From: Mycobacterium sp. PSTR-4-N
GTDB taxonomy: Bacteria; Actinomycetota; Actinomycetes; Mycobacteriales; Mycobacteriaceae
Direction: 5' to 3'
Assembly: GCF_022348085.1 (NCBI RefSeq)
Contig: NZ_JAKRFN010000009.1
Span: 62,001-126,000, forward strand
DNA length: 64,000 bases
Positions within the stretch are counted from its first letter, which is position 1, and each line of letters starts with the position of its first letter. The position numbers were made by a program, and so were the translations under genes. The notes beneath the pieces were generated by a model that was given only the letters and a program-made list of their open reading frames with translations, ran no database searches and was not told the DNA's origin. This document shows, one piece after another, positions 24,253 to 31,992 of the stretch.

Positions 24253-26271
24253 TCAGGTGCGGCTGACGACCGCCGAATCGGCGGGACGGTTGAGCGTCAC
24301 CGGCGGATCCTCGCCCTCCGGGATGAGCAGGACAGGGACCTCGGTGTGGTCCACCACGGCGGCCGCCACACTGCCCTGCAGACGCCCCAGCAGACCGCTG
24401 CGTCGATGGGGGCCCAGCACGATGACGCTGGCGCCGTGCTCTTCGGCGGCGGCGACGATGCCCTTCCACGTCGGCGTCGCCTCGACGGCGATGCCGCACG
24501 CCGGCATCCCGGCGGCCTCGGCGAGCGAGGCACCGAGCGCCGCAGTGCGTTCGGCGGCGCGGCGGACGTCACCGGCACGGTCGGCGTAGACGTGTTCGTC
24601 GTCGGCCGGGATGAATCCGACGTCGACCGGTTGCCACACGCACACGACCACCGCCTCGCGCCCTGCGCCGAGATGATCGGCGGCGCGAGCGATGGCCCTC
24701 GCCGCGAGATCCGAACCGTCGTAAGCGAGCAGCACGGGACCCGGACCCGTGGATACCGGTTCGGGGGCCGCCGCCGAGGGCACGGTGTGTCCACTCGGCG
24801 GGGGCTCGATCGGCAGGCCCCGCAGCCGAGCCAGCAGCGGAGGTGAGTACCAGGCCGGTGAGTCACCGTCGAGGAACTCGTCGAGATCCGGGGTCTGCGG
24901 GCGTGCACTGCTGAGGACGTAGACCGCCACTCCGAACACCGCACCGCCGACGGCGAGACCGAATCCGACCCAGAGGGCAACGCCGGTTCCGGCGACCAGA
25001 TCGTCGGAGATCCGGGTGGCCAGGTGCGCGAAGATCGGCGCCACCATGAAGGCCGCGACAGCGCGCAACAACTCGATGATCGCGAACACCCGCTGCAGAC
25101 TGTTCGACTGCAGCGAGAACCCGGCGACGAACAGTGCGGGCGCGACGGTGGCCCCGAGGGCGAGTCCGGTCAGGGCCGAACCGAGCAGGGCCAGCGAGTG
25201 ATTCGCCGGCAGCGACAACCGGAACACCAGGATGCCTGCGGCCAGCAGCGCCATGCCGACGAGCGGGAGATAGTGCATCGCGCGCCGGGAGATCACGAAG
25301 CCGAACACGACCGCCATCACGATCGCGCCACCGAGTTCCGGCAGGTACAGCAGACCGACCTGCACGGGGCTGAACGACTGCAGGAACACCGCCGCCGTCA
25401 GCGCGGTCGCCGCCACCGACGCGGCCGCGGCGAACAGGGCCACACCGACGCCGGCTACCGGGATCGCGCTGGTGAGCATCGTGCGGATGGTCAGCAACGG
25501 GCGACGGGCCCGGTACTGGTAGACGATCAGCGCCACGATCAGCACCAACCCGCCGAGCATCGGCGCGGTCACCGCCAGATCGGAGATCTCGTGGCTGGTC
25601 AGCTGGGCGGCCCCGACGAACGCCGCCGTGCACCCGACGGTGGCGAGCACGATGGCCGGCAGGTCGCGGGGTGCGTCCCGATCGGCGGGCGGCGCGTCGT
25701 CGAAGGTGAGCACGGCCAGGACGAGGGCGGCCAGCGCGACGGCGGCGACGATCCAGAACAGCGGCCGCCACGCGTGCGCTTCGGCTTGCGCACCGCCGAT
25801 GAACGGGCCGAGCGCGACGGCGCCGAACACGCACATGTTCATGATCATCGCGGTGTTGCGCAGCTTGTCGCGCGGAAAGCCGATGGTCAACGGGGGAGCC
25901 GCCGCGATCAGCAGCATGCTGGTCGCCAAACCCTGCAGTACGTGGCCGATCACGAACGTCGGCGCGTTCGGCGCGGCGGCGACGGTCACCGATCCGATGA
26001 CCAGCACCACGGCGTAGCCGAGCAGCATTCGGCGCTGCGGAAGATGTTGGGCGAACTGCACGGCCAGCACCGTGCCGACCGCGTACGCGGCGTTGCCCAA
26101 CCCCGAACTGATCGCCATCGTCTGGGCGCTCATGTGCAGCTGTTCGCTGATGATCGGCACCAGCGGATCGAGCGCAGCTGACAGCGCCAGATAGGGGATC
26201 AGCGCCAGCGTGACCATGGCGGCCACTGCGGGGTATCGCCCGGCGAGGGGTCCTTGGCGCATCAGCAGCAC
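24253..26271 (-). CDS. MFS transporter fused to a universal stress (USP) domain
   Basis: 672 residues, much longer than a plain MFS protein (about 400-500). Residues 1 to about 460 hold 14-ish hydrophobic helices of a DHA2-like drug/solute exporter (VTLALIPYLALSAALDPLVPIISEQL, QRRMLLGYAVVLVIGS, YLPLVGMALLAAGILVF). After a Pro-rich linker comes a USP domain at about 520-660: GPVLLAYDGSDLAARAIARAA, then IVAAAEEHGASVIVLGPHRRSGLLGRLQGSVAAAVVDHTEVPVLLIP, including the G-2x-G-9x-G-type ATP-binding region. The USP part would face the cytosol and could gate transport by nucleotide or stress state. The start has an in-frame alternative three codons on. Confidence 0.85.
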   Translation of the reverse strand: MLLMRQGPLAGRYPAVAAMVTLALIPYLALSAALDPLVPIISEQLHMSAQTMAISSGLGNAAYAVGTVLAVQFAQHLPQRRMLLGYAVVLVIGSVTVAAAPNAPTFVIGHVLQGLATSMLLIAAAPPLTIGFPRDKLRNTAMIMNMCVFGAVALGPFIGGAQAEAHAWRPLFWIVAAVALAALVLAVLTFDDAPPADRDAPRDLPAIVLATVGCTAAFVGAAQLTSHEISDLAVTAPMLGGLVLIVALIVYQYRARRPLLTIRTMLTSAIPVAGVGVALFAAAASVAATALTAAVFLQSFSPVQVGLLYLPELGGAIVMAVVFGFVISRRAMHYLPLVGMALLAAGILVFRLSLPANHSLALLGSALTGLALGATVAPALFVAGFSLQSNSLQRVFAIIELLRAVAAFMVAPIFAHLATRISDDLVAGTGVALWVGFGLAVGGAVFGVAVYVLSSARPQTPDLDEFLDGDSPAWYSPPLLARLRGLPIEPPPSGHTVPSAAAPEPVSTGPGPVLLAYDGSDLAARAIARAADHLGAGREAVVVCVWQPVDVGFIPADDEHVYADRAGDVRRAAERTAALGASLAEAAGMPACGIAVEATPTWKGIVAAAEEHGASVIVLGPHRRSGLLGRLQGSVAAAVVDHTEVPVLLIPEGEDPPVTLNRPADSAVVSRT

Positions 26272-26349
26272 CCACCGGAAGCACAGTCACGACGCGAGAG
26301 CTCAGCCACGTTCGGCGGCAACCGGGCCGCGGCGCCCGGCATTCCCCGA

Positions 26350-26375
26350 TGGGAGGAGTTCCCAGGGACCTCCCA
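26350..26375 (-). terminator. Hairpin downstream of the sugar dehydrogenase gene
   Basis: TGGGAGG and CCTCCCA (7-base arms, 12-base loop) lie just after the dehydrogenase stop on the minus strand, in the gap before the MFS gene. No T-tract follows, so it is a weak terminator or an mRNA-end structure. Confidence 0.35.
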
Positions 26376-26384
26376 GGAAAAAGG

Positions 26385-27899
26385 TCAGACCACCGAGGGG
26401 GTTCCGATCCGGATGATCTGTCCGGTGTCGTAGCGCAATTGGTAGAGCGCCTGGTCGGGACCTTGTACGAGCACCACCGTTCCGCCGGCCTGCGCATCGA
26501 AGTCCCGCACGTTGCCGCAGGAGGAGAAGTCGGCGGTGCAATCCAGTGCTTTGATCCAGCCCTTAACCAGGTCGGCCACCAGCAACGTGTTCTGGAACTC
26601 GTCGCCGAGCTGGCCGCCGTCGTAGAACAGCACCGAGGTGATCGCAGCACCACTGTCGCCGTGCCCGTAGGTGTAGATCGGGTCCGACACGCCCGCGCAA
26701 TCGCTGGTGCACACGCCCTCGGAACCCGGCCAGCCGTAGTTGCCGCCGGCGATGACGTTGTCGACCTCTTCGAAGGAGTTCTCGCCCACATCGGCGACGA
26801 GCAGCTCGCCGGTGGGGGTGAACGTCAGCCGGAACGGGTTGCGGAAGCCGTAGGCGTAGATCTGCGGCAGCGCCCCGTCCCCGAGGTCGGGGTTGTCCGA
26901 CGGGATGGTGCCATCGGGATTGATCCGGATGATCTTGCCGTGGATCGTGCCGAGGTCCTGCGCGTTGCCGGAGTCCTTGTTGTCGCCGACGCCCCAGTAG
27001 AGCATGCCGTCAGGACCGAACCCCAGCGCGCCGCCGTGATGGAAGAACGCCGACCGGTCCGTGGACTGCAGCAGGACCTTCTGGGAGCCGAACACCACAC
27101 GGTCGTTGCGGACCGTCAGCCGCGCCAGCCGGTCGCGAGCGAAGATCGTCGTGTAGGCCACGTAGATGTAGCCGTTGTTCTCGAAGTCGGGGTCGACGGT
27201 GAGGCCGCCGAGGCCCCGCTCGCCCTGTGTCAGCGTCGCCACCCGGTAGAGCGGTCGCCGCAGGACGTCACCGTTGTCGTCGACGACGCGGATTCGGCCG
27301 TTCTTCTCCGCGACGAGGATGCGTCCATCGGGCAGGAACTGGAAATCCGTGGGCTGGGTGAAGCCGGAGGCGACGACGGTCCGCTCGGGGGCGACCTCGG
27401 CAGCCGCGACGGTCTGACGCGTCCCTGCCGCCGTGAGGCCGGCGCCGACGAGGTCCAGCAACCGTGACGGACGGGGGTCGGGCGCGCTGGGAGTGGCCGG
27501 TTCCGGGGAGTCGATCGTGACCGTCCGAGCGCGCCGTTCGGCGACGCGGTCGGCGCGCTCGGCGGCGCGCTGCTCGCGGTCGGCGGCGCGCTGCGCGCGG
27601 GCTTCTGCCCGGTCGGACTTGGCCTCTGCGCGACGGGTCGCGCGCGCCTCGGCACGTTGGGTCGCGCGCGCCCGCGGACCTGCCTTCGCGGAATCACGAT
27701 CAGCTGCAGCGCTGTTCGCGGTCGCGCTGGTCGACGACGCACTGCCGCTGTCCGCGGATGCCACGGCCTGACCCGTCAGGACGGCCGCGCCGATCCCGAA
27801 GGCCACGGCGAGGCCTCCGACCCGTCCGATGTGGAGTGCGGTGCTGACTCTGCTGTTCGGTCGAGTGGTCTGTGACCCTGCCGACGACGATTCCCCCAT
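26385..27899 (-). CDS. Exported PQQ-dependent sugar dehydrogenase (GSDH domain) with Ala/Arg-rich linker
   Basis: 504 residues from the ATG at 27899, after GAGGAGG. The N-terminal export segment GRVGGLAVAFGIGAAVLTGQAVASAD is followed by a long Ala/Arg/Glu-rich, probably coiled or helical, stretch (about residues 75-125). The catalytic six-bladed propeller starts near 165: VVASGFTQPTDFQFLPDGRILVAEKNGRIRVV, GERGLGGLTVDPDF, the conserved HHGGALGFGPDGMLYWGVGDN, and NPFRLTFTPTGELLVADVGEN. Soluble glucose/sorbosone dehydrogenases of this type oxidise sugars using PQQ and calcium outside the cell. PQQ supply and substrate are unknown. The export segment recurs in the hydrolase at 57807. Confidence 0.85.
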   Translation of the reverse strand: MGESSSAGSQTTRPNSRVSTALHIGRVGGLAVAFGIGAAVLTGQAVASADSGSASSTSATANSAAADRDSAKAGPRARATQRAEARATRRAEAKSDRAEARAQRAADREQRAAERADRVAERRARTVTIDSPEPATPSAPDPRPSRLLDLVGAGLTAAGTRQTVAAAEVAPERTVVASGFTQPTDFQFLPDGRILVAEKNGRIRVVDDNGDVLRRPLYRVATLTQGERGLGGLTVDPDFENNGYIYVAYTTIFARDRLARLTVRNDRVVFGSQKVLLQSTDRSAFFHHGGALGFGPDGMLYWGVGDNKDSGNAQDLGTIHGKIIRINPDGTIPSDNPDLGDGALPQIYAYGFRNPFRLTFTPTGELLVADVGENSFEEVDNVIAGGNYGWPGSEGVCTSDCAGVSDPIYTYGHGDSGAAITSVLFYDGGQLGDEFQNTLLVADLVKGWIKALDCTADFSSCGNVRDFDAQAGGTVVLVQGPDQALYQLRYDTGQIIRIGTPSVV

Positions 27900-28229
27900 G
27901 ACGCCTCCTCGCGAGCGGGGGTCTCCGCACCGCGCTGTCGGCGGCAACCCGGCAACACCCCGGTGAGGCGACTGTAGGTCGGCGCCGCGGCAGGTATCGC
28001 GTTTTCGCTGCGAAATCTGTGACGTCGCTGAACGCGTGAAGCGCAAGGAAGGCAACGCTTTTCGTGCTCCGTCACGCCTCGCGGGCGAAAGGCGCGGGAC
28101 TGTTCTGATCTGGCGAAGGCCACCGGCCGGGAACATGCATCATTCGTGTGGGTCGATACCCCTGGTCGACAACGTCAGCAAACGTTCGCGTGCGCCGGGA
28201 CGGAACATGACCGATTGATGACGGAATGG

Positions 28230-28245
28230 TGTGACCCAGCTCACA
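28230..28245. promoter_or_regulatory. Perfect CRP-type binding site
   Basis: TGTGA-CCCAGC-TCACA matches the consensus TGTGA-N6-TCACA of the mycobacterial cAMP receptor protein (Rv3676 type) at all ten positions. It is centred 50 bases upstream of the UsfY-like ATG, close to the -10 box, so binding there may repress or, with another start site, activate. Confidence 0.75.
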
Positions 28246-28251
28246 GCGGCG

Positions 28252-28257
28252 TATTCT
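28252..28257 (+). promoter_or_regulatory. -10 box of the UsfY-like gene
   Basis: TATTCT, 6 bases downstream of the CRP-type site and 30 bases before the ATG. The ribosome site AAGGGGG lies between. Confidence 0.45.
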
Positions 28258-28287
28258 GGAGTCATCCCTGAGACGAAGGGGGTTGTG

Positions 28288-28596
28288 ATGAAAGGCGCTC
28301 ATCGCGATCCGGTCGATCACGTCCGCACGACTCTGCCGCACAGTGGCGAGTCTTTCATCGACACGCTGTGGCTGCCCGGGCTGCTCCTCATCGGCATCGG
28401 CACGGTGTTGATCGCCGGCACCGTCGCGGCCACGGCCTACGGCAACCGGGACCTGTCGCTGATCCTGGGCCTGGTCGCCGGCGCGCTCGTCACCGCGGGG
28501 GCGCTGCTGATCGCGCTGGAACACCAGCGGGTCAAGCGGGTCGAGCGGCAGTGGCAGAAGGACCATCCCGACCATCCCCACCTGCGCGCCGGCTAG
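28288..28596 (+). CDS. UsfY-like small membrane protein
   Basis: 102 residues from the ATG at 28288, after AAGGGGG; a GTG just before it is possible. The N-terminal HRDPVDHVRTTLPHSGESFIDTLWLPG resembles the M. tuberculosis UsfY protein encoded near sigF. Two membrane helices follow (LLLIGIGTVLIAGTVAATAYG and LSLILGLVAGALVTAGALLIAL) with both ends likely in the cytosol. UsfY proteins are linked to SigF stress expression but have no known activity. A perfect CRP-type site upstream suggests cAMP control. Confidence 0.65.
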   Translation: MKGAHRDPVDHVRTTLPHSGESFIDTLWLPGLLLIGIGTVLIAGTVAATAYGNRDLSLILGLVAGALVTAGALLIALEHQRVKRVERQWQKDHPDHPHLRAG

Positions 28597-28758
28597 CTGA
28601 GAGGTCCGGCAGCAACACCCGGACGTGACGGCCGGTGGTCTCGACACCGGCGAATCAACGCGTAGGTCATCGGCAATCTGGAGAAGATCCACGCGAAGTG
28701 GACGTGTCAGCAAATATGGCGTCGTACACTGCTGTCGATCACGCGAGGGGGGACTCAT

Positions 28759-30096
28759 ATGGGTAATCGGCGGGCTGGCACGCAGGGCAGGCATCGCGCG
28801 CAGAAACAGCGGACGGCGGCACGCGGCGGGCGGGCGCGGGCCAAGGCCGCAGTGACCGCGGTCGGGATGGCCGGCGTGGCCGTCGCCGGCGCTGCGGTGC
28901 TGGGGACCGCGCCGACGATGTCGGTGAGCCCGCAACTGCTCGCGACCCTGCACTATCTGCGCGGGACCACCAACGGGCACCAGGCGACGCAGCAGGAGTT
29001 CGAGGATTTCATCGGCGTGGTCGTCAACGGCACGGCCGCGCCGACGCCCGACGGCCCGTACGAGAAGGTCGACTACAACGCGGGACTGCGGCCCTTCTCT
29101 CAAGGCGGCTTCAAGGACCTGACGTTCGACGATTCCGTCGCGGAAGGCGTCGCCAACCTGACGACGGCCGGTCCGGCGTCCGGTGACGTGATCTTCGGGT
29201 ACTCCCAGGGAGCCGTCGTCGCGTCCCACTACAAGGCGACTCACGAGGGCAACGTGTACGTCCTGGCGGCGAACCCGAATCGGCCCAACGGTGGCATCCT
29301 CGAGCGTTTCGAGGGGCTGCACATTCCCTTCCTCGACGTCACGTTCAACGGAGCCACCCCCGACAACGGCGATCCCACGATCGACATCGCTCGCCAGTAC
29401 GACGGCTGGTCCGATTTCCCCACGTATCTGTGGAATCCCCTGGCGATCGCCAACGCCGTGGCGGGCATGGCGCTGGTACACGGCAACATGCAATTCGAGC
29501 TGACCACCGACGACCTGAAGGCGGCCAGAGATTCGGGCGACAGCGACTACTATCAGGTCGACGAGGACACGAACACCACGTACTACCTGGTGCGGACCTA
29601 CCCGATTCCGCTGCTGATCCCGCTCGATCCGTTCCTGCCCGATCAGGTCATCGCCGCGCTCGACGCCCCACTGCGCAAGATCATCGAAACCGCCTACGAC
29701 AGAAGTGATTACGGCGCGCCGACACGCGCGACGTTCTTCCCGAAGCGGACTGTGAAGCCAGAGGTTGCGACGGTCGACGCGTCGGCGCCCGTCGAGCAGG
29801 AACCCGTCGAGCAGCGCCGGCAGCGGTCGGAACCCGGCGACCAGGTCGAGGAGAACCGGGACGAGGGTGGGGCCGCGGAACGCTCGGCCACGCGCACGTC
29901 CTGGTACCCGGGCAAGCATCTTCGTGAAGAGGTGGAGGCCGCCAACGCGACCCGCCACGAGAAGAAGCGCGTCCGCCAGCATGTCGAGGACTCATCCCAA
30001 GACGCCGTGAGCAGCGACGATGCCCCGAAGAAGGCCGCTGCCGCGCCGGGTGGCGGTCACGCCGACGGCCCCGCCGCGAACGACGAGGCCGCCTGA
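28759..30096 (+). CDS. PE-PPE-domain hydrolase with N-terminal membrane anchor and charged tail
   Basis: 445 residues; the ATG follows GAGGGGGG. A highly basic N-terminus (residues 1-30) and one hydrophobic segment (31-50) suggest a signal anchor. Residues about 60-320 match the PE-PPE C-terminal domain, a serine alpha/beta-hydrolase of cutinase-like fold: GYSQGAVV with Ser149, and the family hallmark YDGWSDFPTYLWNPLAIANAVAGMALVHGNM. The tail (about 330-445) is charged and low in complexity. No PE or PPE domain precedes the hydrolase, so export does not use the normal ESX tag. It may act on lipid esters in the cell envelope. Confidence 0.8.
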   Translation: MGNRRAGTQGRHRAQKQRTAARGGRARAKAAVTAVGMAGVAVAGAAVLGTAPTMSVSPQLLATLHYLRGTTNGHQATQQEFEDFIGVVVNGTAAPTPDGPYEKVDYNAGLRPFSQGGFKDLTFDDSVAEGVANLTTAGPASGDVIFGYSQGAVVASHYKATHEGNVYVLAANPNRPNGGILERFEGLHIPFLDVTFNGATPDNGDPTIDIARQYDGWSDFPTYLWNPLAIANAVAGMALVHGNMQFELTTDDLKAARDSGDSDYYQVDEDTNTTYYLVRTYPIPLLIPLDPFLPDQVIAALDAPLRKIIETAYDRSDYGAPTRATFFPKRTVKPEVATVDASAPVEQEPVEQRRQRSEPGDQVEENRDEGGAAERSATRTSWYPGKHLREEVEAANATRHEKKRVRQHVEDSSQDAVSSDDAPKKAAAAPGGGHADGPAANDEAA

Positions 30097-30102
30097 GCGC
30101 AG

Positions 30103-30399
30103 TCACCACACGCGGTGGACGTGCCGGTGGTGGCGGTGCCGGTAGGTCGCCGCGGCCGGGGTGTGCACGTGAGTCTTCGGGGACGTCGCGACCGAGGGGC
30201 TGAACACCCGCGGCTGAGTGGGCATGTGCGCCCGGGTGTCGCGGGGAGTCGTCGGTGCGTGGCCACTGTGTCCGTTGGTCGAGTGGGTGTTCGCCGGCGA
30301 CGCGGCGGCAGCGGTACCGGCCAGGCCGAGCGCGCCACCGAGGATGCCGGCGGTCAGCAGGGGCAGGGCGATGATGCGAGCGGTGTTGTTCATGTTCAT
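30103..30399 (-). CDS. Small exported histidine-rich protein
   Basis: 98 residues from the ATG at 30399, after AAAGGAAA; a second ATG two codons on is possible. A clear signal peptide (IIALPLLTAGILGGALGLAGTAAAAS) leaves a mature protein of about 65 residues with many His: THSTNGHSGHAPTT, THVHTPAAATYRHRHH, and the end HVHRVW. Such a tail could bind zinc, copper or nickel in the envelope. It converges on the PE-PPE hydrolase gene, with stop codons 6 bases apart. No recognised family. Confidence 0.65.
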   Translation of the reverse strand: MNMNNTARIIALPLLTAGILGGALGLAGTAAAASPANTHSTNGHSGHAPTTPRDTRAHMPTQPRVFSPSVATSPKTHVHTPAAATYRHRHHRHVHRVW

Positions 30400-30584
30400 T
30401 TCCTTTGTCTGAGTTGGCTTTTGGAGCCTGTGACCGGCTGTTCCGGCGTTGACACAAGAATGCCCGGAGTCGCGGGTCTGCGTCTGTCCGCCGGGCGGCC
30501 GATCGCGGGGACGAAACCGTGGTCCTCCGATCGGGGGATGCCGGTGGATTGGTGGCATCCGATGCGGAGTGCGATGTTGTAGCG

Positions 30585-30749
30585 ATGACGTCTGCGCACT
30601 GTGTCCGATGCGGCGCCGAGCGACCGTCGTGGCTGGGGGAGCCGCACCGCTGCATCGGCAACGCCGACGTGTCGTGGCTGAATTTCCACGGGATGACCGC
30701 GCACGCGGCGATGGCCTGGCGACGGCGCCTGCTCTACGGTTCGTCGTGA
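30585..30749 (+). CDS. Small putative zinc-binding protein
   Basis: 54 residues: MTSAHCVRCGAERPSWLG then EPHRCIGNADVSWLNFHGMTAHAAMAWRRRLLYG. The CxxC pair and the HxC pair 12 residues later could bind one zinc ion. No strong ribosome site is present before the ATG, and the gene is short, so it is a tentative call. It lies between the divergent His-rich gene and the DUF7159-like gene. Confidence 0.4.
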   Translation: MTSAHCVRCGAERPSWLGEPHRCIGNADVSWLNFHGMTAHAAMAWRRRLLYGSS

Positions 30750-30822
30750 GCGAGATTTGCAGGCAACGGTATGCGCGGTAGGGTCGTCCGTTAGTCGCAA
30801 ATAGAGATCGGATCGTGACGTC

Positions 30823-31992
30823 ATGGACCTTGTACTCGGCCTGTCGATGACGTCGTCATCGGTGCGCTGGGTGCTGGTCGAAGGCGCCGCCGGTGAGGGC
30901 GCCACCATCGATCGGGGATCAGCCGACCGTGCCGGCGTGGACGCCGGCGTCCTGCTCGACTCCCTGATCGGTGACGACACGTCCCGGCGCCTGCACGCGG
31001 TGGGTCTGACCTGGTCAGCTGCGGCGGAAGCCACGGCGAGTGCGGTGTGGCAGGAGCTCACCGACCGGGGTGTCGAGAACGTGATCGCGGTGTCTGCTGT
31101 CGAGGCAGCCGAGACGCTCGCGCTCGGTATCGCAGACGTCGCCGGATACGAGCGCACGGTGGTCTACGTCACCGAGCCCGGAGAATCGGTGCTGGTCGCG
31201 GTCACTCCGGACGGCGTGACCGCAGACCGGATGGACACGGCCGCACTTGCGCAAGCGCAGCTGCCCAGCTCAGACGCGGTGGTCGTGTTGGGTTCCGGTG
31301 ATGTCGCGGCCGCGATGGCCGCCGCGCAGCAGCGCACGGACGCTCCGGTGGTGTCTGCCGATCAGTCGGAGCTGGCCCTGGCCCGGGGCGCCGCGTTGGC
31401 GTCGGCGTCGGCGGTGGCCCTGCTCGACGTGGCCGGTGAAACCGGCGCCCGGCGCCTCTCGAGCACCGCCGTGCTGGCCTCGGTTCTGGGGGCGGCCGTC
31501 GTGACGCTGGTCGTGTCGGCGTCGGCCGCGGTCGGTCTGAACTTCACCCCGGATCCCACCCCACAGATGGTCCGCTCCGTGCAGGACGAGGTCCGCGAGG
31601 CGGCCCCACCCGCGCCTCCGCTCGTCGCTCCTCCCGCGCCGCCCGCGCCCGCGGCGCCGATCGTCAACACCGCACCCGCGCCCGAGGCCGTGGAGCTGCC
31701 CGCTCCACCCGAGGCGGCGCCCGTGGTCGACGAGCCGCCGGCGGCCGCTCCTGCTCCTGCTCCGGAGTACGTCCCGCCGGCGCCCGAATACGTCCCGCCG
31801 GCCCCGCCGCCGGACTATCTGGCGCCCGCGCCGGGTGCCCCGGTGCTGGTGCCCCCGGGCGGTCCGCTGCCCGCGGCCGTGCCGCCGCCCGTGGTCGTGG
31901 AGAACCCCCAGCCGCGGCTGCGGGACCGCATCATCGAACGCATCCCGATCATCAACCGGTTCCACGAACCGCAGTACGACTACACGCCCTAG
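30823..31992 (+). CDS. Membrane protein with DUF7159-like N-terminal domain and Pro-rich tail
   Basis: 389 residues. The N-terminal domain (about 1-205), beginning LVLGLSMTSSSVRWVLVEGAAGEGATIDRGS, resembles the mycobacterial DUF7159 family and has features suggesting an actin-like ATPase fold (paired short strands, GSGDVAAAM). One membrane helix follows at about 217-240 (VLASVLGAAVVTLVVSASAAV). The outside part is a Pro/Ala-rich linker with repeated PPAPEYV units and a short basic end, PRLRDRIIERIPIINRFHEPQYDY. Function unknown. Its stop overlaps the convergent gene's stop in CTAG at 31989-31992. Confidence 0.7.
   Translation: MDLVLGLSMTSSSVRWVLVEGAAGEGATIDRGSADRAGVDAGVLLDSLIGDDTSRRLHAVGLTWSAAAEATASAVWQELTDRGVENVIAVSAVEAAETLALGIADVAGYERTVVYVTEPGESVLVAVTPDGVTADRMDTAALAQAQLPSSDAVVVLGSGDVAAAMAAAQQRTDAPVVSADQSELALARGAALASASAVALLDVAGETGARRLSSTAVLASVLGAAVVTLVVSASAAVGLNFTPDPTPQMVRSVQDEVREAAPPAPPLVAPPAPPAPAAPIVNTAPAPEAVELPAPPEAAPVVDEPPAAAPAPAPEYVPPAPEYVPPAPPPDYLAPAPGAPVLVPPGGPLPAAVPPPVVVENPQPRLRDRIIERIPIINRFHEPQYDYTP

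Larger units (their letters stand above)
27900..28287. other. Divergent 388-base control region, no gene
   Basis: Between the sugar dehydrogenase (minus) and the UsfY-like gene (plus). Frames reading through it are extensions of flanking genes without start support. It contains the CRP-type site and -10 box listed separately. The dehydrogenase ribosome site lies at its left end. Confidence 0.6.

Noticed and set aside
24863..26791. A 642-residue open frame on the minus strand, overlapping the MFS gene
   Set aside because: It is an alternative frame of the MFS-USP gene with Arg-rich low-complexity translation and no membrane segments.
28072..29982. A 636-residue open frame on the minus strand
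   Set aside because: It is antisense to the PE-PPE hydrolase gene and the UsfY-like gene, shows no domain, and has skewed composition typical of shadow frames in GC-rich DNA.
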